A stretch of 64,000 nt of DNA from Ignatzschineria sp. F8392. GTDB taxonomy: Bacteria; Pseudomonadota; Gammaproteobacteria; Cardiobacteriales; Wohlfahrtiimonadaceae. Shown in pieces: positions 43,149-51,163 of this stretch. The notes under the pieces were generated by a model. It saw only the letters and a list, made by a program, of their open reading frames with translations. It was not told where the DNA came from and made no database searches. The position numbers were made by a program, and so were the translations under genes. The stretch is from positions 248,001 to 312,000 of the forward strand of contig NZ_NEFF01000001.1 of the NCBI RefSeq assembly GCF_002252045.1, read 5' to 3'. Positions within the stretch are counted from its first letter, which is position 1. Each line of letters starts with the position of its first letter.

Positions 43149-43904
43149 ATGATCGATACCCATATTCATCTCAATGATATAACGCCGAAAGAGGCGCTCG
43201 CTGAACATCTGCAACGAGCCCAGGATTTGGGTGTTCGGGGATGGATTATGCCGGCAACGACCATTGATTCATTTATCCCTATCGTGGAGATCTCTCAGCG
43301 TTATTCTCACTGTTATCCTGCTTTGGGGCTCCATCCGTGGTTTTTGCCGGAGCAGCTCGATTTCGCTATTTTATCGTTAAGGGAGGCGATCGAGCATTAT
43401 TCACCTATCGCTATAGGGGAGTGCGGACTCGATTTCTCTCGTGAGGATCATCTAAAGCAGATAGCTCTCTTTGAAGCGCAGGTTGCACTTTCTGTAGAGT
43501 ATCAACTCCCCTTAATTATCCACTCCTATAAAGCGGTAGATTCAGTATTGCAAATTTTGCGTCGCTATCCGCAGGCTCGAGGGGTGTTTCACGGTATCAA
43601 CTGTAGTCTGCAGCAGTTAGAGCAGATCTTAGCACTCGGCTTCTATTTAGGATTTGGAGGGGCGGTCACCTATCCGCGCGCTAAAAGGTTGCAACGTTTA
43701 TTACAAGCGACACCTATCGATCATCTTCTACTTGAGACAGATGCACCCTTTCAACCAGGAGCTTATCGGGAAAAGGGGGAGGCGCATCTGCCGGAAGATT
43801 TGGTGAAAATTGCCCACGCTATTGCACAACAAAGATCGCTTGAGAGGGGAGAACTTGCTAAGATAACAACACAGAATGCGATTCATTTATTTAATTGGAG
43901 ATAA
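43149..43904 (+). CDS. TatD-family metal-dependent hydrolase
   Basis: 251 residues, TIM-barrel amidohydrolase-like fold, probably a metal-dependent DNase or related hydrolase. Metal ligands visible: DTHIHL at 3-8 (HxH), GECGLD (Glu near 93), IIHSYKA (His), GVFHGI (His) and LLETDAPF (Asp). Closest group is YjjV/TatD. The start is the first ATG after AGAAGAA. Its stop lies one base before the ATG of the next gene. Confidence 0.88.
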   Translation: MIDTHIHLNDITPKEALAEHLQRAQDLGVRGWIMPATTIDSFIPIVEISQRYSHCYPALGLHPWFLPEQLDFAILSLREAIEHYSPIAIGECGLDFSREDHLKQIALFEAQVALSVEYQLPLIIHSYKAVDSVLQILRRYPQARGVFHGINCSLQQLEQILALGFYLGFGGAVTYPRAKRLQRLLQATPIDHLLLETDAPFQPGAYREKGEAHLPEDLVKIAHAIAQQRSLERGELAKITTQNAIHLFNWR

Positions 43905-43905
43905 A

Positions 43906-44961
43906 ATGACGATCAATAAACCTGCACGCTTATCTCAACAACTATCGATTGAGTATCCTATTATCCAGGTGCCACTCTACCATGGTGGATCAACAGAGCT
44001 TGTTGCTGAAGTCTCAAATAGTGGTGGTCTAGGCATGATTGCTGGTGGTTTTTTAACCCCCGAAGCCCTGCAACATGAGATCTCCTCTATTAAAGAGTTA
44101 ACCGATCGCCCATTTGGTGTTAACTTAATGATCTCAAAGAGTCGTGATATTCCAGAATCGCTCTATGCGGATGCGATTTCACGGATGAAAGGGTTTGCAA
44201 GCGCAGAGCTTTTAGAGATGGAGAATCTCAATACTGATGCATGGGAACTCTCACCTTTAGATGATCTTTTAGAGGTTATTTTAGATGAGGAGGTGCCGGT
44301 CGTCAGTTTCACTTTTGGTATTCCCTCTAAAGAGACGATTGCACTCTTAAAAGAGGCTGGCGTTAAAATTATTGGTCATTCAACTCATATGGTTGAAGCG
44401 CTTTTATGGGAAGAGAGTGGTGTTGATGTCCATCTCTTACAAGGATCTGAATCGGGGGGAATGCGTCACACTTTTATTGGTGATGTCCGCACTCATGCTT
44501 TTAGTGCACAGGCATTAACAACTCAAGGGGCGCGTCTATTGGAAAAGCCTTTTGCGGTATCAGGCGGGATCTATAATAAATCACTCTTTGCTGCGGCAAT
44601 TATTCAAGGGGCGGATGGTGTTGGGATTGGAACCGCATTTATGTTGACGCCAGAATCGGGATTAAGTGAGCAAGAAGCGGATCTTCTTCTCAAGAGTAAT
44701 GAGTATGATTCTGTCTTAACAGAGCATTGGACGGGGGTATTAGGGCGCTGTTATAGCAATTTAGGAACGCAGCAGTTACGAAAAGTCCGTGGCAGAACAC
44801 TCCCTTTCCCGGAGCAGCTCTTTTTGGTTCATGCAGCAACGATCGATGAGTTAGAGATAGGGGATCATCCTGTGGACTTTCAGCCTATTTGGGCGAGCGT
44901 TAATGCTCCTTTTTGTGAAAGAGTCTCTGTAAAGAGATTGATGGAGTCATTGGTGAGTTGA
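43906..44961 (+). CDS. Nitronate monooxygenase / FabK-like flavoprotein
   Basis: 351 residues from ATG 43906, chosen because GGAG stands six bases upstream; an upstream in-frame ATG at 43876 lies inside the tatD-like gene. FMN-dependent TIM-barrel protein of the 2-nitropropane dioxygenase family: IEYPIIQVPLYHGGS, GGLGMIAGGFL, PFGVNLMI, LLQGSESGGMRHTFIG and GADGVGIGTAFMLTPES. Family members either oxidise nitronates or act as enoyl-ACP reductase II; the sequence does not decide. A strong terminator follows. Confidence 0.82.
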   Translation: MTINKPARLSQQLSIEYPIIQVPLYHGGSTELVAEVSNSGGLGMIAGGFLTPEALQHEISSIKELTDRPFGVNLMISKSRDIPESLYADAISRMKGFASAELLEMENLNTDAWELSPLDDLLEVILDEEVPVVSFTFGIPSKETIALLKEAGVKIIGHSTHMVEALLWEESGVDVHLLQGSESGGMRHTFIGDVRTHAFSAQALTTQGARLLEKPFAVSGGIYNKSLFAAAIIQGADGVGIGTAFMLTPESGLSEQEADLLLKSNEYDSVLTEHWTGVLGRCYSNLGTQQLRKVRGRTLPFPEQLFLVHAATIDELEIGDHPVDFQPIWASVNAPFCERVSVKRLMESLVS

Positions 44962-44990
44962 TTGCTCTATCGTATTTAATCGAATTTAAG

Positions 44991-45025
44991 AAGGGCGAGA
45001 GGAATGATCTCGCCCTTATCTTTTT
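44991..45025 (+). terminator. Rho-independent terminator
   Basis: AAGGGCGAGA (44991-45000) pairs with TCTCGCCCTT (45008-45017), then a T-rich tract. It separates the rightward flavoprotein gene from convergent nth. A (TTTCTA)n run of about four units follows to 45050. Confidence 0.9.
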
Positions 45026-45049
45026 CTATTTCTATTTCTATTTTTGTTT

Positions 45050-45718
45050 CTACTCATCGGTCTTCTCTAAATATTGGCACTGGTGATAGACCAGACAAGA
45101 TGCACAGCGAGGTTTGCGTGCAATACAGGTATAGCGCCCATGAAGAATAAGCCAGTGGTGGGCATCGAGAAGAAACTCTTTAGGAATCCTTTTGAGCAGT
45201 TTATCCTCCACCTCTCGAACATTTTTACCCGGTGCTAATCCTGTGCGATTTGAGAGGCGAAAGATATGGGTATCAACAGCCATTGTAGGCTGACGAAAGG
45301 CGGTATTGAGGATGACATTTGCTGTTTTTCGACCAACGCCGGGAAGCGCTTCTAAAGCGGCTCGCTCATTAGGAACCTCTCCTTGATATTTCGTTGCTAA
45401 AATACCACAAGTTTTATGTAAATTAGCTGCCTTAGAATTATAGAGACCTAACGTTCGAATATACTCCTTAATCTTCTCTTCACCTAAGTCATACATTGCT
45501 TGAGGCGTATTAGCTGCAGCAAAGAGCCCTTTTGTCGCTTTATTAACGCCCACATCGGTTGATTGAGCAGAGAGAAGCACAGCCACTAAAAGCTCAAAGG
45601 TGGAATGGTAGATCAATTCTGTCTTCGGTTCAGGGTTTTCATTTCGTAATATTGTGAAAAACTGGGTGATCTCTTCCCGATTCATGAGGCGCTGATACTC
45701 TTTATTCTTACTCATCAT
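45050..45718 (-). CDS. nth: Endonuclease III
   Basis: Bifunctional DNA glycosylase/AP lyase for oxidised pyrimidines. 222 residues from ATG 45718; an upstream TTG (45739) lacks support. Helix-hairpin-helix LPGVGRKTANVIL holds the catalytic Lys, and VDTHIFRLSNRTG the catalytic Asp. The 4Fe-4S motif CIARKPRCASCLVYHQC has the standard C-x6-C-x2-C-x5-C spacing. AAGAGAG precedes the start. The rnfB-like gene lies directly upstream, as in many proteobacteria (rnf operon with nth). Confidence 0.96.
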   Translation of the reverse strand: MMSKNKEYQRLMNREEITQFFTILRNENPEPKTELIYHSTFELLVAVLLSAQSTDVGVNKATKGLFAAANTPQAMYDLGEEKIKEYIRTLGLYNSKAANLHKTCGILATKYQGEVPNERAALEALPGVGRKTANVILNTAFRQPTMAVDTHIFRLSNRTGLAPGKNVREVEDKLLKRIPKEFLLDAHHWLILHGRYTCIARKPRCASCLVYHQCQYLEKTDE

Positions 45719-45759
45719 TACTCTCTTTTTCTGTTTCAATTCAATTTTTCAGTCGCTAT

Positions 45760-46503
45760 TTAGCGCTCTTCATAACTCTTCTTTGCCAGAGCGATTAGAT
45801 CGAGCATTTTTGCCTTAGGTGCCGGGTCAGCAAGCTCTTTTTCTTGAGGAGGCTGTGTATCTGTAATATTGGTTCGTGCTGCTTCTCGTGCTTTTTTTGC
45901 GCGATACCTTTGACGTGACTTTTCAGCACGCTGTTTTTCCCAAGCGGAGAGTCCTATCGGAGAAGCTGCTAACTGCGGGTCTAGAGGCTCAATCACGATA
46001 CAGTTGAGGGGGCAGGGGGGAATACAGAGCTCACATCCAGTACACTCTTCGGTGATAATAGTATGCATCAAGCGACGTGCGCCGACAATTGCATCAACGG
46101 GACAAGCTAAAATGCACTTCATGCAGCCGATACAGTAGGGCTCTTCTATACGAACAACTTGAGGGGGCTTATAGTGACCTAACGACTCATTTAAGGGGAG
46201 TATTGGGCGTGTTAGGAGCTCACTCAATGCAGCAATAACCCGATCGCCTCCGGGAGGGCAGCGATTAATAGGTGCATCATCACGGACAATAGCCTCTGCA
46301 TAGGCAAAGCAACCTTGGTATTGGCACTGTTCACATTGTGTTTGTGGTAAAAGGGCATCTACCGCATCGATTAAAAGATCTTGATTCTGTTGCGTTCTCT
46401 GTTGCATTCTATCTAGTCTATCTGTTGATCTATTGATTGTTAAGGGTGGGTAAGTCGTATGATTGATCAATCGCTGGATGAGGCGATTGGCGTCTCGGCT
46501 CAC
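45760..46503 (-). CDS. Solitary RnfB/RsxB-like iron-sulfur protein without membrane anchor
   Basis: 247 residues. A Rnf-type 4Fe-4S domain (CEQCQYQGCFAYAEA then NRCPPGG, about 57-85) precedes a double ferredoxin domain: CIGCMKCILACPVDAIVG and CTGCELCIPPCPLNCI (about 125-175). The C-terminus is basic and Ala/Lys-rich (KAREAARTN). Normal RnfB begins with a membrane helix; this one begins with a hydrophilic stretch, so it may be soluble. No other rnf genes are in the window. The start is uncertain: GTG 46503 is used, ATG 46407 is an alternative that keeps all cysteines. Probably passes electrons, perhaps to an Fe-S enzyme. Confidence 0.8.
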   Translation of the reverse strand: MSRDANRLIQRLINHTTYPPLTINRSTDRLDRMQQRTQQNQDLLIDAVDALLPQTQCEQCQYQGCFAYAEAIVRDDAPINRCPPGGDRVIAALSELLTRPILPLNESLGHYKPPQVVRIEEPYCIGCMKCILACPVDAIVGARRLMHTIITEECTGCELCIPPCPLNCIVIEPLDPQLAASPIGLSAWEKQRAEKSRQRYRAKKAREAARTNITDTQPPQEKELADPAPKAKMLDLIALAKKSYEER

Positions 46504-46878
46504 TATTTTTATCGTGAAATGCTCATGGCATACTCATGGCATACTCATGACATACCTATGAAATATTCCATAAAAGCTCGAAGTTCATAATCATAGGAGA
46601 TTGGTGTAACTTTCGCAATTCTCTTCCATTTTTAATCGGTGATTTGTAAGATGCTTTGTCATTTACTTAAGTGTTATTAAGGCATACTTGAGCAGTTGAT
46701 GCTCTTAATGATTTGTATTCTATTTTTTCTCTCTATCTCTTAAATAGGTCGGCTTTTAGGGTAAAGTTGCGTAGAATAGAGAGCATCATTGGGGAGTTGA
46801 TGGTTATTATTAATATCCCGATAATAGATCTTACCTAGTATATTTTAGAAATATTGATAGAAATCGATAGGAGTCTGC
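46504..46878. other. Divergent intergenic region before perM
   Basis: About 375 bases, AT-rich, holding the 11-bp array at 46522-46565. Promoters for both flanking genes are expected but not resolved. No RNA gene seen. Confidence 0.5.
46522..46565. repeat. 11-bp tandem repeat, 4 units
   Basis: CTCATGGCATA / CTCATGGCATA / CTCATGACATA / CCTATGAAATA. It lies within 20 bases of the rnfB-like start. Confidence 0.87.
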
Positions 46879-47961
46879 ATGCAATTTGACCGGGTTAATC
46901 GTCTTATATTTTTTTGGATCGGAGTAATAATAACACTCTACCTCATTCATCGTTTAGCCGCTGTTTTAATCCCTTTCTTAATTGCGTTTGGTTTAGCCTA
47001 TTTAGGTAATCCTTTAGTGGAAAAGATTCAATCGAAAAGGATTCCAAGAGTTTTAGCGGTCACAATTGTCTTTGCCGGGTTATTACTTCTATTGGTGCTA
47101 CTTTTAACCGTCGTCATTCCACAGCTTCTCAATCAGATTTTAGTATTTGTTGATAAAGTTCCCACCTATTATCTCTGGGTGCAGGATAATATCTTTCCCC
47201 GTTTAGAGAAACTACTCTCTCTAGAGAGTCTTAAAGAGAATCAATATGAAGCGCGACAAGCATTGACAAAATCACTCAATTATCTTGGAGAGCTTACCTC
47301 AAAAATAGCCCCTTCTATTAGTGCGATCATTATGGGAATCATCGGCTTTTTAGTAAGCCTCTTCCTTATTCCAATGATCACTTTCTATGTTATGCGAGAT
47401 TGGACCACTATCACTGAAAGATTTGAGACACTGATCCCAAGAACAATCTTTCCTCAAGCGATGCGTTTTTTCCATGAGGCTAACTATATGTTGAGTGGTT
47501 TTTTACGCGGCCAACTCACCGTAATGTTCTGTTTGGCATGTATTTATGGGATTGGATTGAGTATCGTCGGGGTGGAATATAGCTTGGTGATTGGGATGAT
47601 TGCTGGCTTAATCAGCTTTATTCCCTACTTTGGAGCAACCTCAGGTGTCATTATGGGGTTAACGGTTGCTTGGTTTCAATATGGTACTTTGACCCATCTC
47701 TTCTTTGTTGGGATCGTCTTTGCAATCGGTCAATTGATGGAGAGTTTTGTTTTAACGCCGATCTTAATTGGGGATAAATTAGGTATGCATCCTATAGCGG
47801 TTGTTTTCGCTTTAATGGCGGGAGGAACGCTCTTTGGTTTTACCGGGGTATTATTAGCATTACCCGCTTGTGCCGTTTTAATGGTTGCACTCCGTTTTCT
47901 CTATCATCGTTATCTTCAGAGCGAATTTTATAATGGTAAAAAAGAGGAACCGAAGGCGTAA
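46879..47961 (+). CDS. AI-2E family transporter (PerM-like)
   Basis: 360 residues, about eight membrane helices. Typical features are the N-terminal pair of helices (about 10-45 and 60-85), a periplasmic/cytoplasmic amphipathic stretch (about 90-150), FLIPMITFYVMRDW (about 161-174), GFLRGQLTVMFCLACIYGIGLSIVG (about 212-236), SFIPYFGATSGVIMGL and LTPILIGDKLGMHPIAVVFALMAGGTLFGFTG (about 293-324). Substrate unknown for most members. AGGAG lies upstream of the ATG. Confidence 0.88.
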   Translation: MQFDRVNRLIFFWIGVIITLYLIHRLAAVLIPFLIAFGLAYLGNPLVEKIQSKRIPRVLAVTIVFAGLLLLLVLLLTVVIPQLLNQILVFVDKVPTYYLWVQDNIFPRLEKLLSLESLKENQYEARQALTKSLNYLGELTSKIAPSISAIIMGIIGFLVSLFLIPMITFYVMRDWTTITERFETLIPRTIFPQAMRFFHEANYMLSGFLRGQLTVMFCLACIYGIGLSIVGVEYSLVIGMIAGLISFIPYFGATSGVIMGLTVAWFQYGTLTHLFFVGIVFAIGQLMESFVLTPILIGDKLGMHPIAVVFALMAGGTLFGFTGVLLALPACAVLMVALRFLYHRYLQSEFYNGKKEEPKA

Positions 47962-47998
47962 TGATATCCTTCATACACTCCATATATTTTTCATATAT

Positions 47999-48042
47999 AC
48001 CATATATGTACCACATATGTACCACATATATACTCTATATAT
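47999..48042. repeat. 11-bp tandem repeat, 4 units
   Basis: ACCATATATGT / ACCACATATGT / ACCACATATAT / ACTCTATATAT. Purine-pyrimidine alternation is strong here. Confidence 0.82.
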
Positions 48043-48130
48043 TTTTGATCTATTTTTATATAATTTGAGTATTTATTTTACAATAAATAGATTTAGTATG
48101 TAACGTGTTATATGTTGATTCTATCATCAG

Positions 48131-48160
48131 AGAGCGCCCTATTTTTGAGGCGCTCTTATT
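48131..48160 (+). terminator. Probable terminator downstream of perM
   Basis: AGAGCGCC (48131-48138) pairs perfectly with GGCGCTCT (48149-48156), followed by a short TATT. The T-run is weak and the hairpin is about 170 bases past the perM stop. Confidence 0.5.
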
Positions 48161-48330
48161 ATGGGCGATCCGGGATGATATTATCATCGAAGTGATGATG
48201 ATAACTCTGTTATCGAGATTGATGCGATTGATAGAAGAAGAGATTGAGAAACAATCCGAAAATATCGATCCGCTAAAAATGTTAGTTGAAAATATTAGTT
48301 TAAATGCAAATTAAAAAGCACAAACTTAAA

Positions 48331-48366
48331 AGTAATTTAAGTAATTTAAGTAATTTAAGTAATTTA
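48331..48366. repeat. 9-bp tandem repeat, 4 perfect units
   Basis: AGTAATTTA four times without mismatch. The same core occurs in the 12-bp array at 24336-24371. Confidence 0.92.
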
Positions 48367-48548
48367 GGTGATTCAAAATAATTTGAAAATCTTAAATCGG
48401 CTAAATGGGTTAACTTTTTGATTTGAAAGATAAAAATCGCTCCCTTAATTCAAACAATTCCTTATTTCAATAATATTTTCTAAATAAAAAATAGTTAGGA
48501 AAAGAGAAGATAGGAGAGCGAAATAGAACCATTACATGAGGAGGGGTT

Positions 48549-49607
48549 ATGTTTCAAGTACTGCGTATTGCGAGTGCATTCGTAGGAATTATTGTCGGGG
48601 CAGGGTTTGCCTCGGGACAAGAGATTCTACAATATTTTACAAGTTTCGGTTATATGGGGATTGTCGGAGCATTTGTTGCGACGGTTCTCTTTGCCTATAT
48701 GGGAATGATGTTGACCCGTATCGGGAGCATTATGAAGGTTCATTCCCATAGTGAAGCGATCTACACCTTAAGTGGACGGGTTTTGGGCTCGGTCGTTGAT
48801 GCTATTTTGGTCTTAACACTCTTTGGTGTCGGCGTTGTGATGGTTGCAGGCGCGGGAAGTTTAGGAACACAGTTTTTAGGACTCTCTCCTTTTATCGGTA
48901 GCTTAGTGATGACGGTATTAATTGTAGCAACGGTACTGATGCCGATTCATCGTGTTATCTCGCTCATCGGTAGTATCACTCCTTTCTTGATTGTGGCATT
49001 AGTGGTGATCTGTACCTATAGCCTCTTCACTTATAGCCAAGATCTAGCTGTTTTAGAACCTATCGCTACAAGTATTGAGACCTCATTACCAAACTGGTTT
49101 GTTTCTGCCGTTAACTATGTCTCATTTAATATTGCGGTAGGTGCTGGAATGGCGCTCGTTATGGGCGGAAGTGAGCCGAATGTTAAGATTGCAACATGGG
49201 GCGGTTTTTTAGGCGGAATTGGCGTCGGGCTCTTAATTCTCTTAGCCCATTTAGCTATCTTCCTTAAAGTGGATATTGTAGGCGATTATCCTTTACCACT
49301 ATTGAAAATCATTCAAGATATCTCGCCCGTCTTAGGGGGCTTTATGGCGATTGTTCTTTTTGGGATGATCTACAACACCGGTGTTGCGATGTACTACGCA
49401 TTTGTAGCGCGCTTTACAATAATGCAGACGAAAAAGTCCTATATCTTCGCTATTATAACGGGCGCTGTTGGCTATGTTGCAAGCTTCGTTGGTTTTACCG
49501 ATCTGATCGCTTACTTCTATCCTTTGATCGGTTATTTAGGACTCTTCTTAATTGCGATCTTAATCTATGCGCCTTTCAAATTACGGAAGATGGCAGAGAA
49601 GCAGTAG
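48549..49607 (+). CDS. YkvI-type membrane transporter (APC/LeuT-like)
   Basis: 352 residues with about ten helices. The unwound first helix FVGIIVGAGFASGQEILQYF (about 12-31) resembles substrate-binding helix 1 of LeuT-fold carriers and matches the YkvI family. Helix 6-like SFNIAVGAGMALVMGG (about 195-210) repeats the pattern. Substrate unknown. GAGGAGG lies before the ATG. Single-gene unit ending in a terminator shared with convergent fimT-like gene. Confidence 0.82.
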   Translation: MFQVLRIASAFVGIIVGAGFASGQEILQYFTSFGYMGIVGAFVATVLFAYMGMMLTRIGSIMKVHSHSEAIYTLSGRVLGSVVDAILVLTLFGVGVVMVAGAGSLGTQFLGLSPFIGSLVMTVLIVATVLMPIHRVISLIGSITPFLIVALVVICTYSLFTYSQDLAVLEPIATSIETSLPNWFVSAVNYVSFNIAVGAGMALVMGGSEPNVKIATWGGFLGGIGVGLLILLAHLAIFLKVDIVGDYPLPLLKIIQDISPVLGGFMAIVLFGMIYNTGVAMYYAFVARFTIMQTKKSYIFAIITGAVGYVASFVGFTDLIAYFYPLIGYLGLFLIAILIYAPFKLRKMAEKQ

Positions 49608-49738
49608 TAGTTTGCTAGCGTTGCTATTGCAGGATTTTTGAGTGCTTTGAGGATCTTTAAAAATCTCTTAAAGTTGTTGAAAATAGCAAACAATATTCAA
49701 TAATCAATAATTAACAATCAATTGAAATGAAAAATTTA

Positions 49739-49766
49739 GGGTAGTCTGCTTAGCAGCTACCCTTTT
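49739..49766. terminator. Bidirectional terminator overlapping a stop codon
   Basis: GGGTAG (49739-49744) pairs with CTACCC (49757-49762), with CTG/CAG inside; TTTT follows on the plus strand and TTTTT on the minus. The minus-strand stop of the pseudopilin gene (49750-49752) lies in the loop region. Confidence 0.6.
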
Positions 49767-50316
49767 CATTGGTGAGGCGAAAATAGCCATAGACATTGAT
49801 AATGAAGGAGGGGAGATTTTGGTGATTTCGGGCTTTATTTTGGTAACAGATATTGATTCTTCCATTCGGCAATGAGCGAGCCATACCGTAACCATATTCT
49901 CTGCGGGCATTGATATTGAGCCCACCACCAATATTCACCGTTGTAGTAATCATCAGTTGTTGCTGACTCTTCTTTGCAAGAGGGTAGTAGTGCAAAATAG
50001 TCTCTTCTGTCGGGATGAATTGTTGTTGATCATCGTAGAAGAGGAGCCAACCTGGCCAGATTCGTTCCTCTTCTCCGAGGCAATGGAGGCCATCACGACT
50101 ACCACAAAGTGTTAGCGACCGCTCCTCTAACGAGGCCAAATTTTTGGCCATCTGTAGATCCTGTTTTAGATGAAATGTTGCAATCTCAAGCAGAATCGAC
50201 TCATGAAGTGAGCGGTAGAGTGGGATAAGGGCAAAGCTGGTCAGCGCGATAAGTAGAAGGAGAAGAATCATCTCTAGGAGTGTCATACCTCGTTCATGAT
50301 TTGGTGTATAGATCAT
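49750..50316 (-). CDS. GspH/FimT-type pseudopilin
   Basis: 188 residues. Type IV prepilin leader HERGMTLLEMILLLLLIALTSF: cleavage expected after Gly10, and Glu at mature position 5 (Glu15) is present. The body (about 45-185) is a beta-rich GspH/FimT domain with LPNGRINICYQ near the C-terminus. Likely a minor pilin priming type IV pili or a competence pilus. comEA lies just upstream on the same strand. Confidence 0.85.
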   Translation of the reverse strand: MIYTPNHERGMTLLEMILLLLLIALTSFALIPLYRSLHESILLEIATFHLKQDLQMAKNLASLEERSLTLCGSRDGLHCLGEEERIWPGWLLFYDDQQQFIPTEETILHYYPLAKKSQQQLMITTTVNIGGGLNINARREYGYGMARSLPNGRINICYQNKARNHQNLPSFIINVYGYFRLTNEKGSC

Positions 50317-50452
50317 CTTTTTCTTTACCTTACTGTTTCTCTCTTTCTCAAGGAAATAGGAAGTTGGGGAGAATAAAAATAAAAGAACTCGAAAGAATGT
50401 AGACGAGTCTAGAAGAGAACAAAAGAATAATGGGGTAGAGAGATGGGGAAGC

Positions 50453-50461
50453 GGGGGGGGG
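50453..50461. repeat. Nine-G homopolymer tract
   Basis: Nine consecutive G in an AT-rich gap about 140 bases upstream of the pseudopilin start (as poly-C on that strand). Such tracts are prone to slippage. Confidence 0.7.
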
Positions 50462-50469
50462 AGATAAAA

Positions 50470-50532
50470 ATAGAAATCTTAGAAAGATTAGAAGTATTAG
50501 AAAGATTAGAGGAATTAGAGTTGTTAGAAGGA
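50470..50532. repeat. 9-bp tandem repeat, 7 units
   Basis: ATAGAAATC / TTAGAAAGA / TTAGAAGTA / TTAGAAAGA / TTAGAGGAA / TTAGAGTTG / TTAGAAGGA. The longest array in unit number in the window; it sits between comEA and the pseudopilin gene. Confidence 0.87.
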
Positions 50533-50540
50533 GATGAAAG

Positions 50541-50567
50541 GAGCAGCCCTCTCCTTGAAGGCTGCTC
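50541..50567 (-). terminator. GC-rich hairpin downstream of comEA, possible terminator
   Basis: GAGCAGCC (50541-50548) pairs with GGCTGCTC (50560-50567). On the minus strand only CTTTC follows, so termination may be partial. Confidence 0.5.
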
Positions 50568-50645
50568 GGGAGGAGATAGTTGAGTTAGGGAGAGCATTGA
50601 GAGTTATGAGCGAGGAGATATCTCTCCCTTATCTCCTCTGATCCT

Positions 50646-51071
50646 CTACTTCTCAGTAGTAGAATTTTGTTGTGGGTTATTCGATTGCGCATTATCTGCG
50701 ACTCTCTCTGTCGGCGCCTTATCTGTAGTTGCGTCACTCGTTGTATTGTCTGTAACATTTGTGGCGCTTGTAACATCACTAATCATCTCATCAATAATGA
50801 TATTATCGCGATTGGCTTCTAATGTTTTTTCGCCAATACCTTTGACAGCAAGAAGATCTTCCACACGTTTAAAGGGGCCATTCTGTTCACGATATTCAAC
50901 AATCGCGGTTGCCTTAACGGGCCCTATATTCGTTAAGTTCTCCATAATGGTATCGACATCAGCGCTATTGATATTGATAGGTGCTGAATGGGCAAGTGAT
51001 AGGAGAAGTGCTGATATGAGCAATGAGATAGAGAACACTACTCGTTTATAAATTGAGGTTACCTTATTCAT
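50646..51071 (-). CDS. comEA: ComEA-like helix-hairpin-helix DNA-uptake protein
   Basis: 141 residues. Signal peptide (about 1-29, LLSLAHS) puts it in the periplasm. A double helix-hairpin-helix follows: ININSADVDTIMENLTNIGPVKATAIVEYREQNGPF and VEDLLAVKGIGEKTLEANRDNI (about 31-92), the ComEA/YbaV DNA-binding unit. The tail (about 95-141) is Thr/Asn/Asp-rich, low complexity. Binds incoming DNA in naturally competent bacteria; the adjacent pseudopilin fits. Confidence 0.87.
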   Translation of the reverse strand: MNKVTSIYKRVVFSISLLISALLLSLAHSAPININSADVDTIMENLTNIGPVKATAIVEYREQNGPFKRVEDLLAVKGIGEKTLEANRDNIIIDEMISDVTSATNVTDNTTSDATTDKAPTERVADNAQSNNPQQNSTTEK

Positions 51072-51163
51072 TATAAAAACTCCTTATTTCAAATGGTTAG
51101 GAAGATAAACCTTCTAAAAATAAGCAACTTTAACTGTAGGTAACTCTTTGAATAGATGGGAAA

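Larger units (their letters stand above)
48043..48548. other. Intergenic region between perM and ykvI
   Basis: About 500 bases with a GC-rich hairpin (48131-48156), a 69-codon open frame I do not accept as a gene (48105-48314) and the 9-bp array 48331-48366. No RNA gene seen. Confidence 0.5.

Noticed and set aside
43876-43905. Upstream ATG for the nitronate monooxygenase-like gene
   Set aside because: It lies inside the preceding TatD-like gene; GGAG directly before 43906 and the start of homology favour the later ATG.
50409-50597. A 62-codon Ser/Asn-rich minus-strand frame
   Set aside because: The Ser/Asn repeats are simply the translation of the 9-bp tandem array; no start signal.
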